Positions 1 through 7,164 are shown, counted from the first letter of the stretch. The stretch is DNA of 8,136 nt from DATLYT01 sp035574455 (GCA_035574455.1 DATLYT010000086.1:1-8136); one strand, 5' to 3'. Notes: generated by a model from the letters alone, not told the origin. Made by a program: numbers and translations.

Positions 1-1494
1 TGGATCTGGACGTTGAGTGAACCGTACGGCGCACGAGATTGGTGGCCCTGTAAAGACCACCCGAGCGATAAGGCAGATTCGCTCGATGTGCTGATCACCT
101 GTCCGGCGAACCTGCGGGCCGTCTCGCAAGGCAAGCTCATCTCCGCCACCGACAACGGAAACGGAACCAAGACCTTCCACTGGCAACATCGTTACCCCAT
201 TTCTACGTATCTCGTTTCACTTGCTGTTACGAATTATGGGGTCTTCTCGGATTGGTATCGATACTCGGCCACGGATTCCATGGAGGTTGTGAATTACATC
301 CTTCCAAGTTTGCCGGCGGCATCACGGCAGAACCTCAGCAAAGCCGTTCCCATGCTCGGAATCTTCTCCGACCTTTTCGGCCAGTATCCGTTCATCAGAG
401 AGAAATATGGTCATGCGCAGTTTGGATGGGGCGGTGGGATGGAGCACCAAACGATTACGTCGCTCGGAAGTTTTTCGGAAGGGATCGTCGCACACGAGCT
501 TGCACACCAGTGGTTTGGGGATATGATCACGATGCGGAGCTGGAAAGACATCTGGCTCAACGAAGGATTTGCTACGTACTCAGTAGCGCTTTACAACGAG
601 CGGCGGTACAACTGGGTGGAATATCGGAACTACATGTACGGGCAGATGAATTCGGCACGTCAGGCAGTGGGAACGATTCGCGTAGCTGACACGACGTCCG
701 TCAGCAAACTTTTTGACGGGCGGCTGGTGTATGCGAAAGGAGCCACGGTGCTTCATATGCTGAGGCGTGTAGTGGGAGATTCGGTCTTCTTTGCTGCATT
801 GAAATCCTACGCCACCGACCCGCGATTCATGTTCAAAACCGCTAGCACGGAGGACCTGCAAAGTGTGTTTGAGTCTGTCTCGAACATGGATCTCTCCTTC
901 TTCTTTCACCAGTGGGTGTACGGTGAGAACTACCCGCGATACACGGTGTCGACGTCGCTTCAGTCTCTGCCCGCAGGGTATCGCGTCTCTGTACGCGTGC
1001 AACAGATAACAGGAACGAGTAATCCTTCTTGTTTCATCATGCCCATCGACCTTCGTTTGAGTGGAATGGGATTGGACACACTGATAACGGTCTGGAATCG
1101 CTCGCAAGACACAACGTACGTCGTTCAACTTCCGGTTGCACCGACCAATGTCCAGCTCGACCCCGACGACTGGATATTGAAGACTGTGATGTACACGCCT
1201 CCCACGTTCGCTGACAATGCCGGAATTCCCACAGAGCTTTCGCTCTCGCAGAATTATCCCAATCCCTTCAATCCTACAACACAGTTTGAGTTTCGAGTTC
1301 CCCATTCCGGACTCGTCGAATTAGAGATTATCGATCTTCTCGGTCGAACCATCGCAACGTTAGTACGTGAGGTTCTCCCGGCGGGCACATACACCGCGCG
1401 GTGGAACGCAGACGGCGTCCAAAGTGGATTCTATATCGCCCGATTGTCGGCCGGCTACACAGTGCGAACTCGAAAGCTCCTTTTGCTGAAATAG
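1..1494 (+). CDS. Secreted M1-family zinc aminopeptidase with C-terminal type IX secretion sorting domain (5' truncated)
   Basis: This is a zinc metallopeptidase of the M1 (gluzincin) family, probably an aminopeptidase exported across the outer membrane. The frame is open to the window's left edge, so the N-terminal part (signal peptide and most of the first beta domain) is missing. Counting codons from base 1, the substrate-binding motif GGGMEH is at 144-149, the zinc site HELAH at 165-169, the third zinc ligand Glu in NEGF at 188 (HExxH-x18-E) and the catalytic Tyr of YAKG at 244. All core catalytic residues are present. The usual GxMEN motif ends in His here instead of Asn. From about codon 412 a type A sorting domain follows: SQNYPNPFNPTT, then a beta-rich stretch with GxYTARW and SGFYIARL, ending in basic KLLLLK. 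That predicts export by the type IX system and later removal of the tail. Natural substrates cannot be inferred. A TTG at 13 is internal and not the start. Confidence 0.93.
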   Translation, partial: WIWTLSEPYGARDWWPCKDHPSDKADSLDVLITCPANLRAVSQGKLISATDNGNGTKTFHWQHRYPISTYLVSLAVTNYGVFSDWYRYSATDSMEVVNYILPSLPAASRQNLSKAVPMLGIFSDLFGQYPFIREKYGHAQFGWGGGMEHQTITSLGSFSEGIVAHELAHQWFGDMITMRSWKDIWLNEGFATYSVALYNERRYNWVEYRNYMYGQMNSARQAVGTIRVADTTSVSKLFDGRLVYAKGATVLHMLRRVVGDSVFFAALKSYATDPRFMFKTASTEDLQSVFESVSNMDLSFFFHQWVYGENYPRYTVSTSLQSLPAGYRVSVRVQQITGTSNPSCFIMPIDLRLSGMGLDTLITVWNRSQDTTYVVQLPVAPTNVQLDPDDWILKTVMYTPPTFADNAGIPTELSLSQNYPNPFNPTTQFEFRVPHSGLVELEIIDLLGRTIATLVREVLPAGTYTARWNADGVQSGFYIARLSAGYTVRTRKLLLLK

Positions 1495-1528
1495 CGTTCG
1501 TTCTGGGAGTACACTTCTTCTTCACCGG

Positions 1529-1545
1529 TTTCCGAAATTCGGAAA
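1529..1545. repeat. Perfect 8-bp inverted repeat in the gap after the peptidase gene
   Basis: The arms TTTCCGAA (1529-1536) and TTCGGAAA (1538-1545) are exact reverse complements around one central base. As RNA it would fold into a 6-bp stem with a 5-base loop. No U-run follows on the + strand, so it is a poor intrinsic terminator. The near-perfect symmetry would also suit a dimeric DNA-binding protein. It lies 35 bases after the peptidase stop. The rest of this gap (1495-1728) holds nothing else I can name except the ribosome site of the next gene (AGGAG at 1719-1723). Confidence 0.4.
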
Positions 1546-1728
1546 AAGACCCGCCATCATTCTTAAGATTGCTACTCCGCCTGCAGAATATCTACGCGCT
1601 TTATTACTCTATGAATACCGTATTTGTTTTTTTCCTTCTATATTTTGCCGTGTTGCAAGTAAGCAATGGCATAGAACTTGCCGTTTACAGTCATCACCGG
1701 ATCCGTAGCTATCGAGAGAGGAGCGGCT

Positions 1729-3057
1729 ATGAAACGAAGGACAACCAAACCAAAGAAATCGAGGGTGCGAGACTATTCGCCCGAAACGAAGCTTATCTGG
1801 GGAAAGTCCTTTACTCCAAAGTGGGATTACAGCCACCACGTTGTACCGCCCATCTCGGCGTCGTCGACCTTCCGGCTTTCGTCGACGAAACGGGGAGCGC
1901 AGGGGTTCATCGAGTTCGCGCATCACGCGGGAGAGTTTCGCGTGGAGTCCAAAGCTCCCATTTACGTGTATGACCGGTTGGGCGAGCCGAACAAAGACCT
2001 GCTTGAAGAGAATCTCGCGACCGCAGAGGGTGGTGAATGTGCGGTGACATTCTCCAGCGGTATGGCCGCCGTCTCCGCGCTTTGTGGGATTCTCCTCGGC
2101 AGTGGAAGCGAGATTGTCGCACATAAGATGCTGTACGGTTGCACCTACTCGCTCTTCAAGAATTGGCTTCCGCGCTACCGCATCAATGTCCGCTGGGTGG
2201 ATTTTAACGACATGGAGGCACTGAATCGAGCGATCACGCCACACACCAAGCTGTTATACTTCGAAACGCCTGTCAACCCGACGATGGAGTTGATCGACAT
2301 CAGCCGGGTGGTCGATGTTGCCCGCAAGCATAATCGCAATCGAACCAAGGCGCATCGCATTTTCACCGCCGTCGATAATACGTTCGCGAGTCCATTTTGT
2401 CAACGACCGCTCGAGCACGGTGTTGATTTCGTGGTGGAATCGCTCACGAAGGGGCTGTGTGGATTCGGGACGGACATGGGAGGAGTTGTCGTTGGGCCGC
2501 GCTGGAGCTACGACTCGCTGTTGATGTACCGGAAGGATTTCGGCGGTGTACTTTCGGCGAAAAGCGCGTGGCCGATTCTTGTCTATGGTGTGCCGTCGCT
2601 TGCCGTTCGGTTTCGGCAACAGATCGATACGGCGCAGCGGGTTGCCGAGTTTCTTGAGCAGGATCGGCGCATTCAGACCGTCAACTATCCGGGCTTGGAT
2701 TCCTTCAAACAGCGGGTTCTCGCCTCCTCACAAATGCAGGATTACGAGGGCAGATTCTCACCCGGGACGATGCTCTATTTCATCCCCAAGGGCAGGACGC
2801 CGGCAGAGCGACATCGCAAAGCCGACCGATTGGTCAATTACATTGCCAAGAATTCGTACACGATGACGCTTGCTGTGAGCCTGGGTAACATCCGGACCCT
2901 GATCGAGCATCCATCGTCGATGACACATTCGGCGATCCCGTTGGATGAGCAGATGAAACGTGGGGTTGATCCGGGAGGAATTCGGTTGTCTGTTGGCCTG
3001 GAGAAAGCGGACGACCTGATCTACGACCTGAAAAAGGCGCTCGATCACATTGCGTAA
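1729..3057 (+). CDS. Divergent Cys/Met-metabolism PLP-dependent enzyme (trans-sulfuration family)
   Basis: This 442-residue enzyme belongs to the fold-type I PLP family that includes cystathionine gamma-synthase, cystathionine and methionine gamma-lyases and O-acetylhomoserine sulfhydrylase. Visible family marks, numbered from ATG 1729: PPISASSTF (40-48), YDR (81-83, phosphate and PLP contacts from the neighbouring subunit), SSGMAA (109-114), VDNTFASP with PLP-nitrogen Asp216, SLTK with Schiff-base Lys241, SLG..RTLIEHPSSMTH near the C-terminus, and Arg419 in IRLSVG for the substrate carboxylate. It is longer than the usual 380-400 residues, with a basic N-terminal tail, about ten extra residues between Phe48 and Tyr81, and a basic insert (KHNRNRTK) before Asp216. 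The usual SRxxNPT reads DRLGEPN, and the region after Lys241 reads GLCGFGTDMGG. Exact reaction is therefore unresolved: sulfhydrylase, gamma-synthase and gamma-lyase all remain possible. The ATG is chosen because AGGAG sits 5 bases upstream. Spacing of over 100 bases on both sides suggests its own transcription unit. Confidence 0.88.
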   Translation: MKRRTTKPKKSRVRDYSPETKLIWGKSFTPKWDYSHHVVPPISASSTFRLSSTKRGAQGFIEFAHHAGEFRVESKAPIYVYDRLGEPNKDLLEENLATAEGGECAVTFSSGMAAVSALCGILLGSGSEIVAHKMLYGCTYSLFKNWLPRYRINVRWVDFNDMEALNRAITPHTKLLYFETPVNPTMELIDISRVVDVARKHNRNRTKAHRIFTAVDNTFASPFCQRPLEHGVDFVVESLTKGLCGFGTDMGGVVVGPRWSYDSLLMYRKDFGGVLSAKSAWPILVYGVPSLAVRFRQQIDTAQRVAEFLEQDRRIQTVNYPGLDSFKQRVLASSQMQDYEGRFSPGTMLYFIPKGRTPAERHRKADRLVNYIAKNSYTMTLAVSLGNIRTLIEHPSSMTHSAIPLDEQMKRGVDPGGIRLSVGLEKADDLIYDLKKALDHIA

Positions 3058-3069
3058 ACATCAAGTGAG

Positions 3070-3093
3070 ATAGAAAAACTCAAATTTTTCTAT
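3070..3093. repeat. AT-rich 9-bp inverted repeat between the PLP-enzyme gene and the transhydrogenase operon
   Basis: ATAGAAAAA (3070-3078) and TTTTTCTAT (3085-3093) are perfect reverse complements with a 6-base loop. It begins 13 bases after the PLP-enzyme stop, and its last base is the first base of the candidate -35 box of the transhydrogenase promoter. The stem has almost no G-C pairs, so it would be a weak terminator. An operator or simply an AT-rich upstream region are alternatives. Confidence 0.4.
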
Positions 3094-3121
3094 TGGTTCT
3101 CCAAAAATTCTCTCGTATACT
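3093..3121 (+). promoter_or_regulatory. Candidate promoter of the transhydrogenase operon
   Basis: TTGGTT (3093-3098) and TATACT (3116-3121) are separated by 17 bases, the ideal sigma-70 spacing. The -10 box matches TATAAT at five of six positions and the -35 box matches TTGACA at three. The -10 region runs on into TATTTG, giving TA-N3-TTTG, close to the TAnnTTTG -7 element reported for Bacteroidota. The start codon at 3166 lies 45 bases downstream of the -10 box, leaving a short 5' leader. This is a motif match only. Confidence 0.45.
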
Positions 3122-3165
3122 ATTTGCTTTTGTGAACGACAACGCACACGATTAAGGAGACTGGT

Positions 3166-4311
3166 GTGAAAATTGCGATTCCAAAGGAAGTTCGAGACGG
3201 TGAAACTCGCGTCGCTGTTATTCCTTCTATGATTCCACTGCTCATCCGGGACAAGCATGAGGTGCTGGTGGAATCGGGTGCAGGTATGGCATCGTCATTT
3301 TCCGACAAAGAATATGAGCAGGCCGGTGCGCGTATCGTTGCGGATGTGCACCAGCTCTATGCCGAGGCAGACGTCGTGCTGAAAGTGCTGCCCCCGCGGA
3401 TGCATCCCGCGACCGGTAAAAACGAAGCCGAGTTGTTGCGGAAAGGCTCGACGTACATTGGATTTTTGGCTCCCCTTGCCAATCAAGATGTCGTCACCAT
3501 CATGGTTGAACGCGGGATCACCAGCTTTTCGATGGAGTATATTCCCCGCATCACGCGAGCGCAAAGTATGGATGCGCTCAGCTCGATGTCGACCATCGTG
3601 GGCTACAAAGCAGTGTTGATGGCGGCAGACCATCTCGGCAAAATGTTCCCTTTGCTCATGACAGCGGCGGGGACGGTTCCGCCAGCCACGGTCCTCGTAC
3701 TCGGAGCCGGTGTCTCTGGCTTGCAGGCAATTGCAACGGCAAAGCGGCTCGGTGCAAAGGTCGAAGCTTTCGACCCGAGGCCTTCGGTGCGAGAACAGGT
3801 CAAGAGTTTAGGCGCGGCGTTTGTGGAGATGGAATTGCCGGAGGATGTCGAAACGGCGGGTGGCTACGCCAAAGAGCAGTCGGCAGAGTTCATCAAGAAA
3901 GAAATGGAAGCCATCGCCGCGCGGTTACCGAAAGTGGATGCGGTAATTTGCACCGCGCAGGTCTTTGGAAAGCGGGCTCCCGTGCTCATCACAGAGGATA
4001 TGGTGAAGCTCATGAGACACGGTTCAGTGATCATCGACCTTGCGGCTGAACAGGGCGGGAACTGCGAGTTGACGAGGGCGGGGGAGACGTTTGAAAAATA
4101 CGGCGTCATCATCAGCGGGCCGGTGAATTTAGCCGCAACAGTGCCGGTGGATGCGAGTAGAATGTACTCCAAGAACATCACCACATTCTTCAAGCACCTG
4201 TATCCGAAGGCAGATTCTACTCCAGATTTTTCGGACGAGATCATCGCCGGAAGTTGTATCACCCGTAACGGCGCCATCGTGAACGAACACGTCAAAGCAG
4301 CGTTTGATTGA
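3166..4311 (+). CDS. pntAA: NAD(P) transhydrogenase, alpha-1 subunit (soluble NAD(H)-binding domain I)
   Basis: This is the cytoplasmic subunit of proton-translocating transhydrogenase. It binds NADH and passes hydride to NADP+ held by the beta subunit. The 381-residue length matches the separate domain I of three-subunit enzymes such as those of Rhodospirillum rubrum and Thermus thermophilus. It begins with the AlaDH/PNT N-terminal signature MKIAIPKEVRDGETRVAV. The RQD loop that positions nicotinamide is intact (Arg128, Gln133, Asp136 in PRITRAQSMD). The Rossmann loop GAGVSG lies at 180-185 after VLVL, and Asp203 sits at the end of the next strand (AFDPRP) to bind the adenosine ribose. Alanine dehydrogenase shares this fold, but the RQD loop and the pntAB and pntB genes downstream exclude it. 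The start is GTG, supported by AAGGAG six bases upstream. It is first in the operon, 161 bases before the alpha-2 gene. Confidence 0.96.
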   Translation: MKIAIPKEVRDGETRVAVIPSMIPLLIRDKHEVLVESGAGMASSFSDKEYEQAGARIVADVHQLYAEADVVLKVLPPRMHPATGKNEAELLRKGSTYIGFLAPLANQDVVTIMVERGITSFSMEYIPRITRAQSMDALSSMSTIVGYKAVLMAADHLGKMFPLLMTAAGTVPPATVLVLGAGVSGLQAIATAKRLGAKVEAFDPRPSVREQVKSLGAAFVEMELPEDVETAGGYAKEQSAEFIKKEMEAIAARLPKVDAVICTAQVFGKRAPVLITEDMVKLMRHGSVIIDLAAEQGGNCELTRAGETFEKYGVIISGPVNLAATVPVDASRMYSKNITTFFKHLYPKADSTPDFSDEIIAGSCITRNGAIVNEHVKAAFD

Positions 4312-4357
4312 AATCCTGGCCGAGCGCTTTGGCTGGTGGGAGAGATAGAAGGGTTAG

Positions 4358-4401
4358 GAGGGTTTTTAACCCTCGTTGCTGGAAGACGGAAGGCTAAAGC
4401 C
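4358..4401. repeat. Two adjacent hairpins in the pntAA-pntAB spacer
   Basis: GAGGGTT (4358-4364) and AACCCTC (4368-4374) form a perfect 7-bp stem with a TTT loop. Seventeen bases later GGCTAAAGCC (4392-4401) forms a second 4-bp stem. No U-run follows either, so they do not look like an intrinsic terminator, although they lie inside what should be one operon. Possible roles are a dispersed palindromic element, an mRNA processing or stability element that sets subunit ratios, or partial attenuation. The rest of the 161-base spacer has no reading frame I can support. Confidence 0.4.
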
Positions 4402-4472
4402 CACCCCATCTTGCTCATCACAAGGCCACGGACGGAAGTTCAGGAATGTGAATTGTTCAAAAGGAAAATGTT

Positions 4473-4766
4473 ATGTCTGAAACACTCATGATCTCCATCT
4501 ACATCTTTGTCCTCGCAGCGTTTGTCGGCTTTGAGGTGATCAGCAAGGTACCGCCCTTGTTGCACACGCCGCTGATGTCGGGCTCCAACGCGATTTCGGG
4601 CATCACGTTGGTGGGCTCGCTCATCGCCGCGGGGGAGGGTCATGGCGGATTGAGCGTTGTTCTCGGTCTCATCGCCGTGATTTTTGCTACGATCAACGTC
4701 GTAGGCGGGTTTCTTGTGACCGACCGGATGCTCAAGATGTTCAAGAAAGAGCCGGACAAACAGTAA
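4473..4766 (+). CDS. pntAB: NAD(P) transhydrogenase, alpha-2 subunit (small membrane subunit)
   Basis: This 97-residue subunit carries the part of the membrane domain II that is fused to the alpha chain in E. coli. It has three hydrophobic segments, at about residues 5-24, 38-54 and 59-83, and a basic C-terminal tail (KMFKKEPDK). Between the first two helices is the family motif HTPLMSGSNAISG, starting at His31. A histidine of the small subunit is implicated in proton transfer in the Thermus enzyme, and His31 is the obvious counterpart, though I could not align them. The ATG has AAGGA seven bases upstream. Only 24 bases separate it from pntB. In the complex it packs with the beta membrane domain to form the proton channel. 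Confidence 0.95.
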   Translation: MSETLMISIYIFVLAAFVGFEVISKVPPLLHTPLMSGSNAISGITLVGSLIAAGEGHGGLSVVLGLIAVIFATINVVGGFLVTDRMLKMFKKEPDKQ

Positions 4767-4790
4767 GACTTCGAGAGGATTTCTCCTGCC

Positions 4791-6191
4791 ATGAATGTGA
4801 TAACCGCTATCGCCTATTTAGTTGCTTCGGTATTGTTTATTCTTGGACTCAAGATGCTCAGTTCGCCGAAGACCGCCCGCAAGGGAAACGGTTTCGCCGC
4901 GCTCGGCATGCTTCTCGCCATTCTTGTGACTCTCACCGACCAGAAAATTCTCGACTACAGCTTCATCATCGCCGGATTGCTCATCGGCACGGCGTTGGGT
5001 CTGTGGATGGCACTCAAGGTTCAGATGACTGCCATGCCGCAGATGGTCGGTGTGCTCAACGGCTTCGGGGGAGGTGCATCGGCGCTCGTCGCATTTGCCG
5101 AGTATCTCCGACTCTCAGGGGATACCAGCCTGACTGTGTGGAAAGGAGAAAACGTCAGCCTTGACGTGCTGGCTACGATTGTTCTCAGTTTATTAATTGG
5201 AACCGTCACCATTGTGGGCAGTATGGTTGCCTCCGCAAAACTGCACGGCATCATGCGCAGCGCCCCGATTCTCTACAAGATGCAGAAGCAATCGAACGCT
5301 GCGATGCTGTTCTTCATCCTGCTGATGGGCGTCTTTTTTGTCCTCGATCCGTCCGCATGGTACCTGTTAATCGGCATCGTTGTTCTCTCCATCGTTCTCG
5401 GTGTCACCAGCGTCATTCCGATTGGTGGAGCGGATATGCCCGTGGTGATCTCGTTGATGAACTCCTATTCCGGTCTTGCCGGAGCGATGACGGGCTTCGT
5501 GCTCTCCAACAACGTGCTTATTATTAGCGGCACGCTCGTCGGAACGTCGGGCCTCATCCTTACCAACATCATGTGCAAGGCGATGAACCGTTCACTCGCC
5601 AATGTGCTGTTTGCCGGCGTGGGAGCGGAGTACGACCCGTCGGTGCAGGCGACCGAGCAGCGCACGGTGATTCGCTACACACCGGAGGATGCGGCATACA
5701 TCCTGGAGAGCGCACAGTCCGTCATCATTGTGCCGGGCTATGGATTGGCAGTGGCCCAGGCGCAACACGTGTTACAGGAGCTGGTGAACGTCCTGACCCA
5801 GCGTGGCATTCAGGTGCGTTACGCGATCCATCCCGTTGCAGGGCGCATGCCGGGGCACATGAACGTCCTGCTCGCCGAAGCCAACGCGCCGTATGATATT
5901 CTGATGGAGATGGATCAGATCAACGACGATTTCCAGAACACCGACGTCGCGCTCGTGATTGGTGCGAACGATGTGGTGAACCCCGCCGCCCGCTACAAGA
6001 AGGACAGTCCGCTCTACGGCATGCCGATTCTGAATGTCGACCATGCCCGCACGGTGATCGTCTGCAAACGAAGCCTCAACCCCGGATTCGCCGGAGAGGA
6101 CAACGAGCTGTTCTACGACAAAAAAACGATGATGGTCTTCGGCGACGCCAAGGCGACGGTAACGCAGCTCGTGCATTTGATGAAGAATTGA
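4791..6191 (+). CDS. pntB: NAD(P) transhydrogenase, beta subunit (membrane domain II plus NADP(H)-binding domain III)
   Basis: This 466-residue protein has the full length of the beta subunit. About nine hydrophobic segments occupy residues 1-21, 33-48, 55-76, 84-104, 125-147, 169-186, 189-210, 216-236 and 239-259. A hydrophilic linker follows, then cytoplasmic domain III from about 305. Domain III shows the NADP(H) loop GYGLAVA (316-322), HPVAGRMPGHMNVLLAEA, GANDVVNPAA (391-400), the 2'-phosphate-binding VCKRS (425-429, Lys426-Arg427-Ser428) and GFAGEDNELFY from 432. It drives hydride transfer from NADH to NADP+ using inward proton flow. Asn90, in VLNGFGGG, sits where E. coli has the proton-channel His91, as judged by the shared MPxxV context. 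The Shine-Dalgarno sequence (GAGAGGA, 4773-4779) lies 11 bases from the ATG, somewhat far. It is last in the operon. Confidence 0.96.
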   Translation: MNVITAIAYLVASVLFILGLKMLSSPKTARKGNGFAALGMLLAILVTLTDQKILDYSFIIAGLLIGTALGLWMALKVQMTAMPQMVGVLNGFGGGASALVAFAEYLRLSGDTSLTVWKGENVSLDVLATIVLSLLIGTVTIVGSMVASAKLHGIMRSAPILYKMQKQSNAAMLFFILLMGVFFVLDPSAWYLLIGIVVLSIVLGVTSVIPIGGADMPVVISLMNSYSGLAGAMTGFVLSNNVLIISGTLVGTSGLILTNIMCKAMNRSLANVLFAGVGAEYDPSVQATEQRTVIRYTPEDAAYILESAQSVIIVPGYGLAVAQAQHVLQELVNVLTQRGIQVRYAIHPVAGRMPGHMNVLLAEANAPYDILMEMDQINDDFQNTDVALVIGANDVVNPAARYKKDSPLYGMPILNVDHARTVIVCKRSLNPGFAGEDNELFYDKKTMMVFGDAKATVTQLVHLMKN

Positions 6192-6218
6192 GACTTCTGA
6201 AATATTCTAAGTCCCATT

Positions 6219-6317
6219 GTCATTCTGAGCGGAGCGAAGAATCTAAACCTCGTCTTCAACCAGCAAATCAGATTCTTCGTCGTCACGATGAAAAGCATCG
6301 GGACTCCTCAGAATGAC
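6219..6317. repeat. Palindromic intergenic element downstream of pntB
   Basis: The 99-base block is bounded by GTCATTCTGAG (6219-6229) and its exact reverse complement CTCAGAATGAC (6307-6317). Inside are a second perfect pair, CGAAGAATCT (6235-6244) with AGATTCTTCG (6270-6279), and a small third hairpin, CGATG/CATCG (6286-6300). The layout is a branched, cloverleaf-like structure. From memory, the boundary and inner sequences resemble a dispersed palindromic repeat common in many environmental genomes, but I cannot search for it here. A TTTTT run at 6324-6328, seven bases past the outer stem, means it could also end the pnt transcript, less convincingly. Confidence 0.65.
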
Positions 6318-6389
6318 ATCCTGTTTTTAGATCTCGAATTGTTTTCTTGTCGTGAGGTTTACTGACCGAGCATCAGCACTTGTTGTGAC

Positions 6390-6419
6390 TTGGTGAGATA
6401 CCTCATCCAACAGTATATG
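6390..6419 (+). promoter_or_regulatory. Weak candidate promoter for the outer-membrane protein gene
   Basis: TTGGTG (6390-6395) and TATATG (6414-6419) are spaced by 18 bases, acceptable for a sigma-70-type promoter, and would leave a 5' leader of about 45 bases. The octamer ATACCTCA occurs at 6398-6405, between the boxes, and again at 6427-6434, just downstream of the -10 box. TATGT/ACATA (6416-6429) forms a short inverted repeat over the likely start. These might be protein-binding sites but are short enough to arise by chance. The remaining gap sequence from 6329 to 6389 shows nothing I recognise. Confidence 0.3.
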
Positions 6420-6471
6420 TGTAAACATACCTCACATTAGCACGACCACATACCAACCAGAGGAGGCCGAT

Positions 6472-7107
6472 ATGAAGATTCTCACGCGTGCTTTCCCGAC
6501 CGTGCTCTTCCTCCTTGCCACTTCCCAGCTGATCTTTGCTCAAGATCTTACTCTGCGTGGAAGGTCCGGACTCGAACTGAGCTTTGGGTTCTGGGGTGGT
6601 AGCAATGCGTCGAAGACGATTACTTCCAGTGGCGTCCAACAGGAAGCCGTATCGAGTGGGTTCACCGGCAGCATGCTCTACTCGTACGGCATGCGTGAAC
6701 ATCTTGCCATCACGCTCAGCATCGGGTTTTTGGGTGGCAAAGCAAGCTCGACGATGTCACCGACTGAATTCCACCAACAAGCGAGTACGGTGGTTCCCGT
6801 TCTTGTCGGTGTTCGTTATTACATCGCCGAGCCGACGCCGGACGATATGGTGCGATTGTTTCTTGCGGCATCGGTGGGCTCCTTCGTGGGACTCGAAGCG
6901 ACGAATGCCGAGCTGCGGCAGGAAGCCCGTTCGGAGTCTACCTTTGGCACTCATGTCGGGGCCGGTATCGATTTCTTCCTCAGCACGCACTTCAAACTCC
7001 TCGCCACCGCCGGCTACAACCTGATGTCGGACTTCAAGACCCCGGTAGGCGCCAGGGCAAACTACAACGGCGGCTATCTTTCCGCTGGCTTCGGTTATGT
7101 TTTTTGA
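6472..7107 (+). CDS. Predicted outer-membrane beta-barrel protein, function unknown
   Basis: This 211-residue protein has a clear Sec signal peptide: basic MKILTR, hydrophobic core to residue 20, and likely cleavage after Ala23 (LIFA/QD). The mature part alternates polar and hydrophobic residues in short strands broken by Gly, Ser and Asn turns (LELSFGFWGGS, LAITLSIGFLGG, PVLVGVRYYI, LFLAASVGSFVGL, GAGIDFFL, FKLLATAGYNL). It ends in LSAGFGYVF, whose terminal Phe is the usual signal for barrel insertion. Size and pattern suit a small barrel of roughly eight strands, as in the OmpA/OprF-like barrel families. I recognise no specific family, enzyme residues or ligand motif. AGGAGG five bases before the ATG supports the start and strong translation. 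It has its own upstream region and is followed 57 bases later by a small membrane-protein gene. Confidence 0.85.
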   Translation: MKILTRAFPTVLFLLATSQLIFAQDLTLRGRSGLELSFGFWGGSNASKTITSSGVQQEAVSSGFTGSMLYSYGMREHLAITLSIGFLGGKASSTMSPTEFHQQASTVVPVLVGVRYYIAEPTPDDMVRLFLAASVGSFVGLEATNAELRQEARSESTFGTHVGAGIDFFLSTHFKLLATAGYNLMSDFKTPVGARANYNGGYLSAGFGYVF

Positions 7108-7164
7108 TAGCTTCTCTCCGTGTTCACGAACGTCCTACCGTCTCACCCTTGAAAGGAGGGGTCG

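Noticed and set aside
580..1305. Long - strand open frame opposite the peptidase gene
   Set aside because: It lies entirely antisense to a gene with clear M1 motifs, and its translation is rich in Arg, His and Cys without any recognisable domain.
1678..1728. TTG start extending the PLP enzyme by 17 residues
   Set aside because: There is no ribosome site before TTG 1678, whereas ATG 1729 has AGGAG five bases upstream. The extra residues match nothing in the family.
1401..1973. Open frame bridging the peptidase end and the PLP-enzyme start
   Set aside because: It overlaps both real genes in another frame, and its hydrophobic stretch is just the T-rich intergenic sequence.
3166..4311. Alanine dehydrogenase
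   Set aside because: The fold is shared, but the RQD loop is intact and pntAB and pntB follow directly, which identifies transhydrogenase alpha-1.
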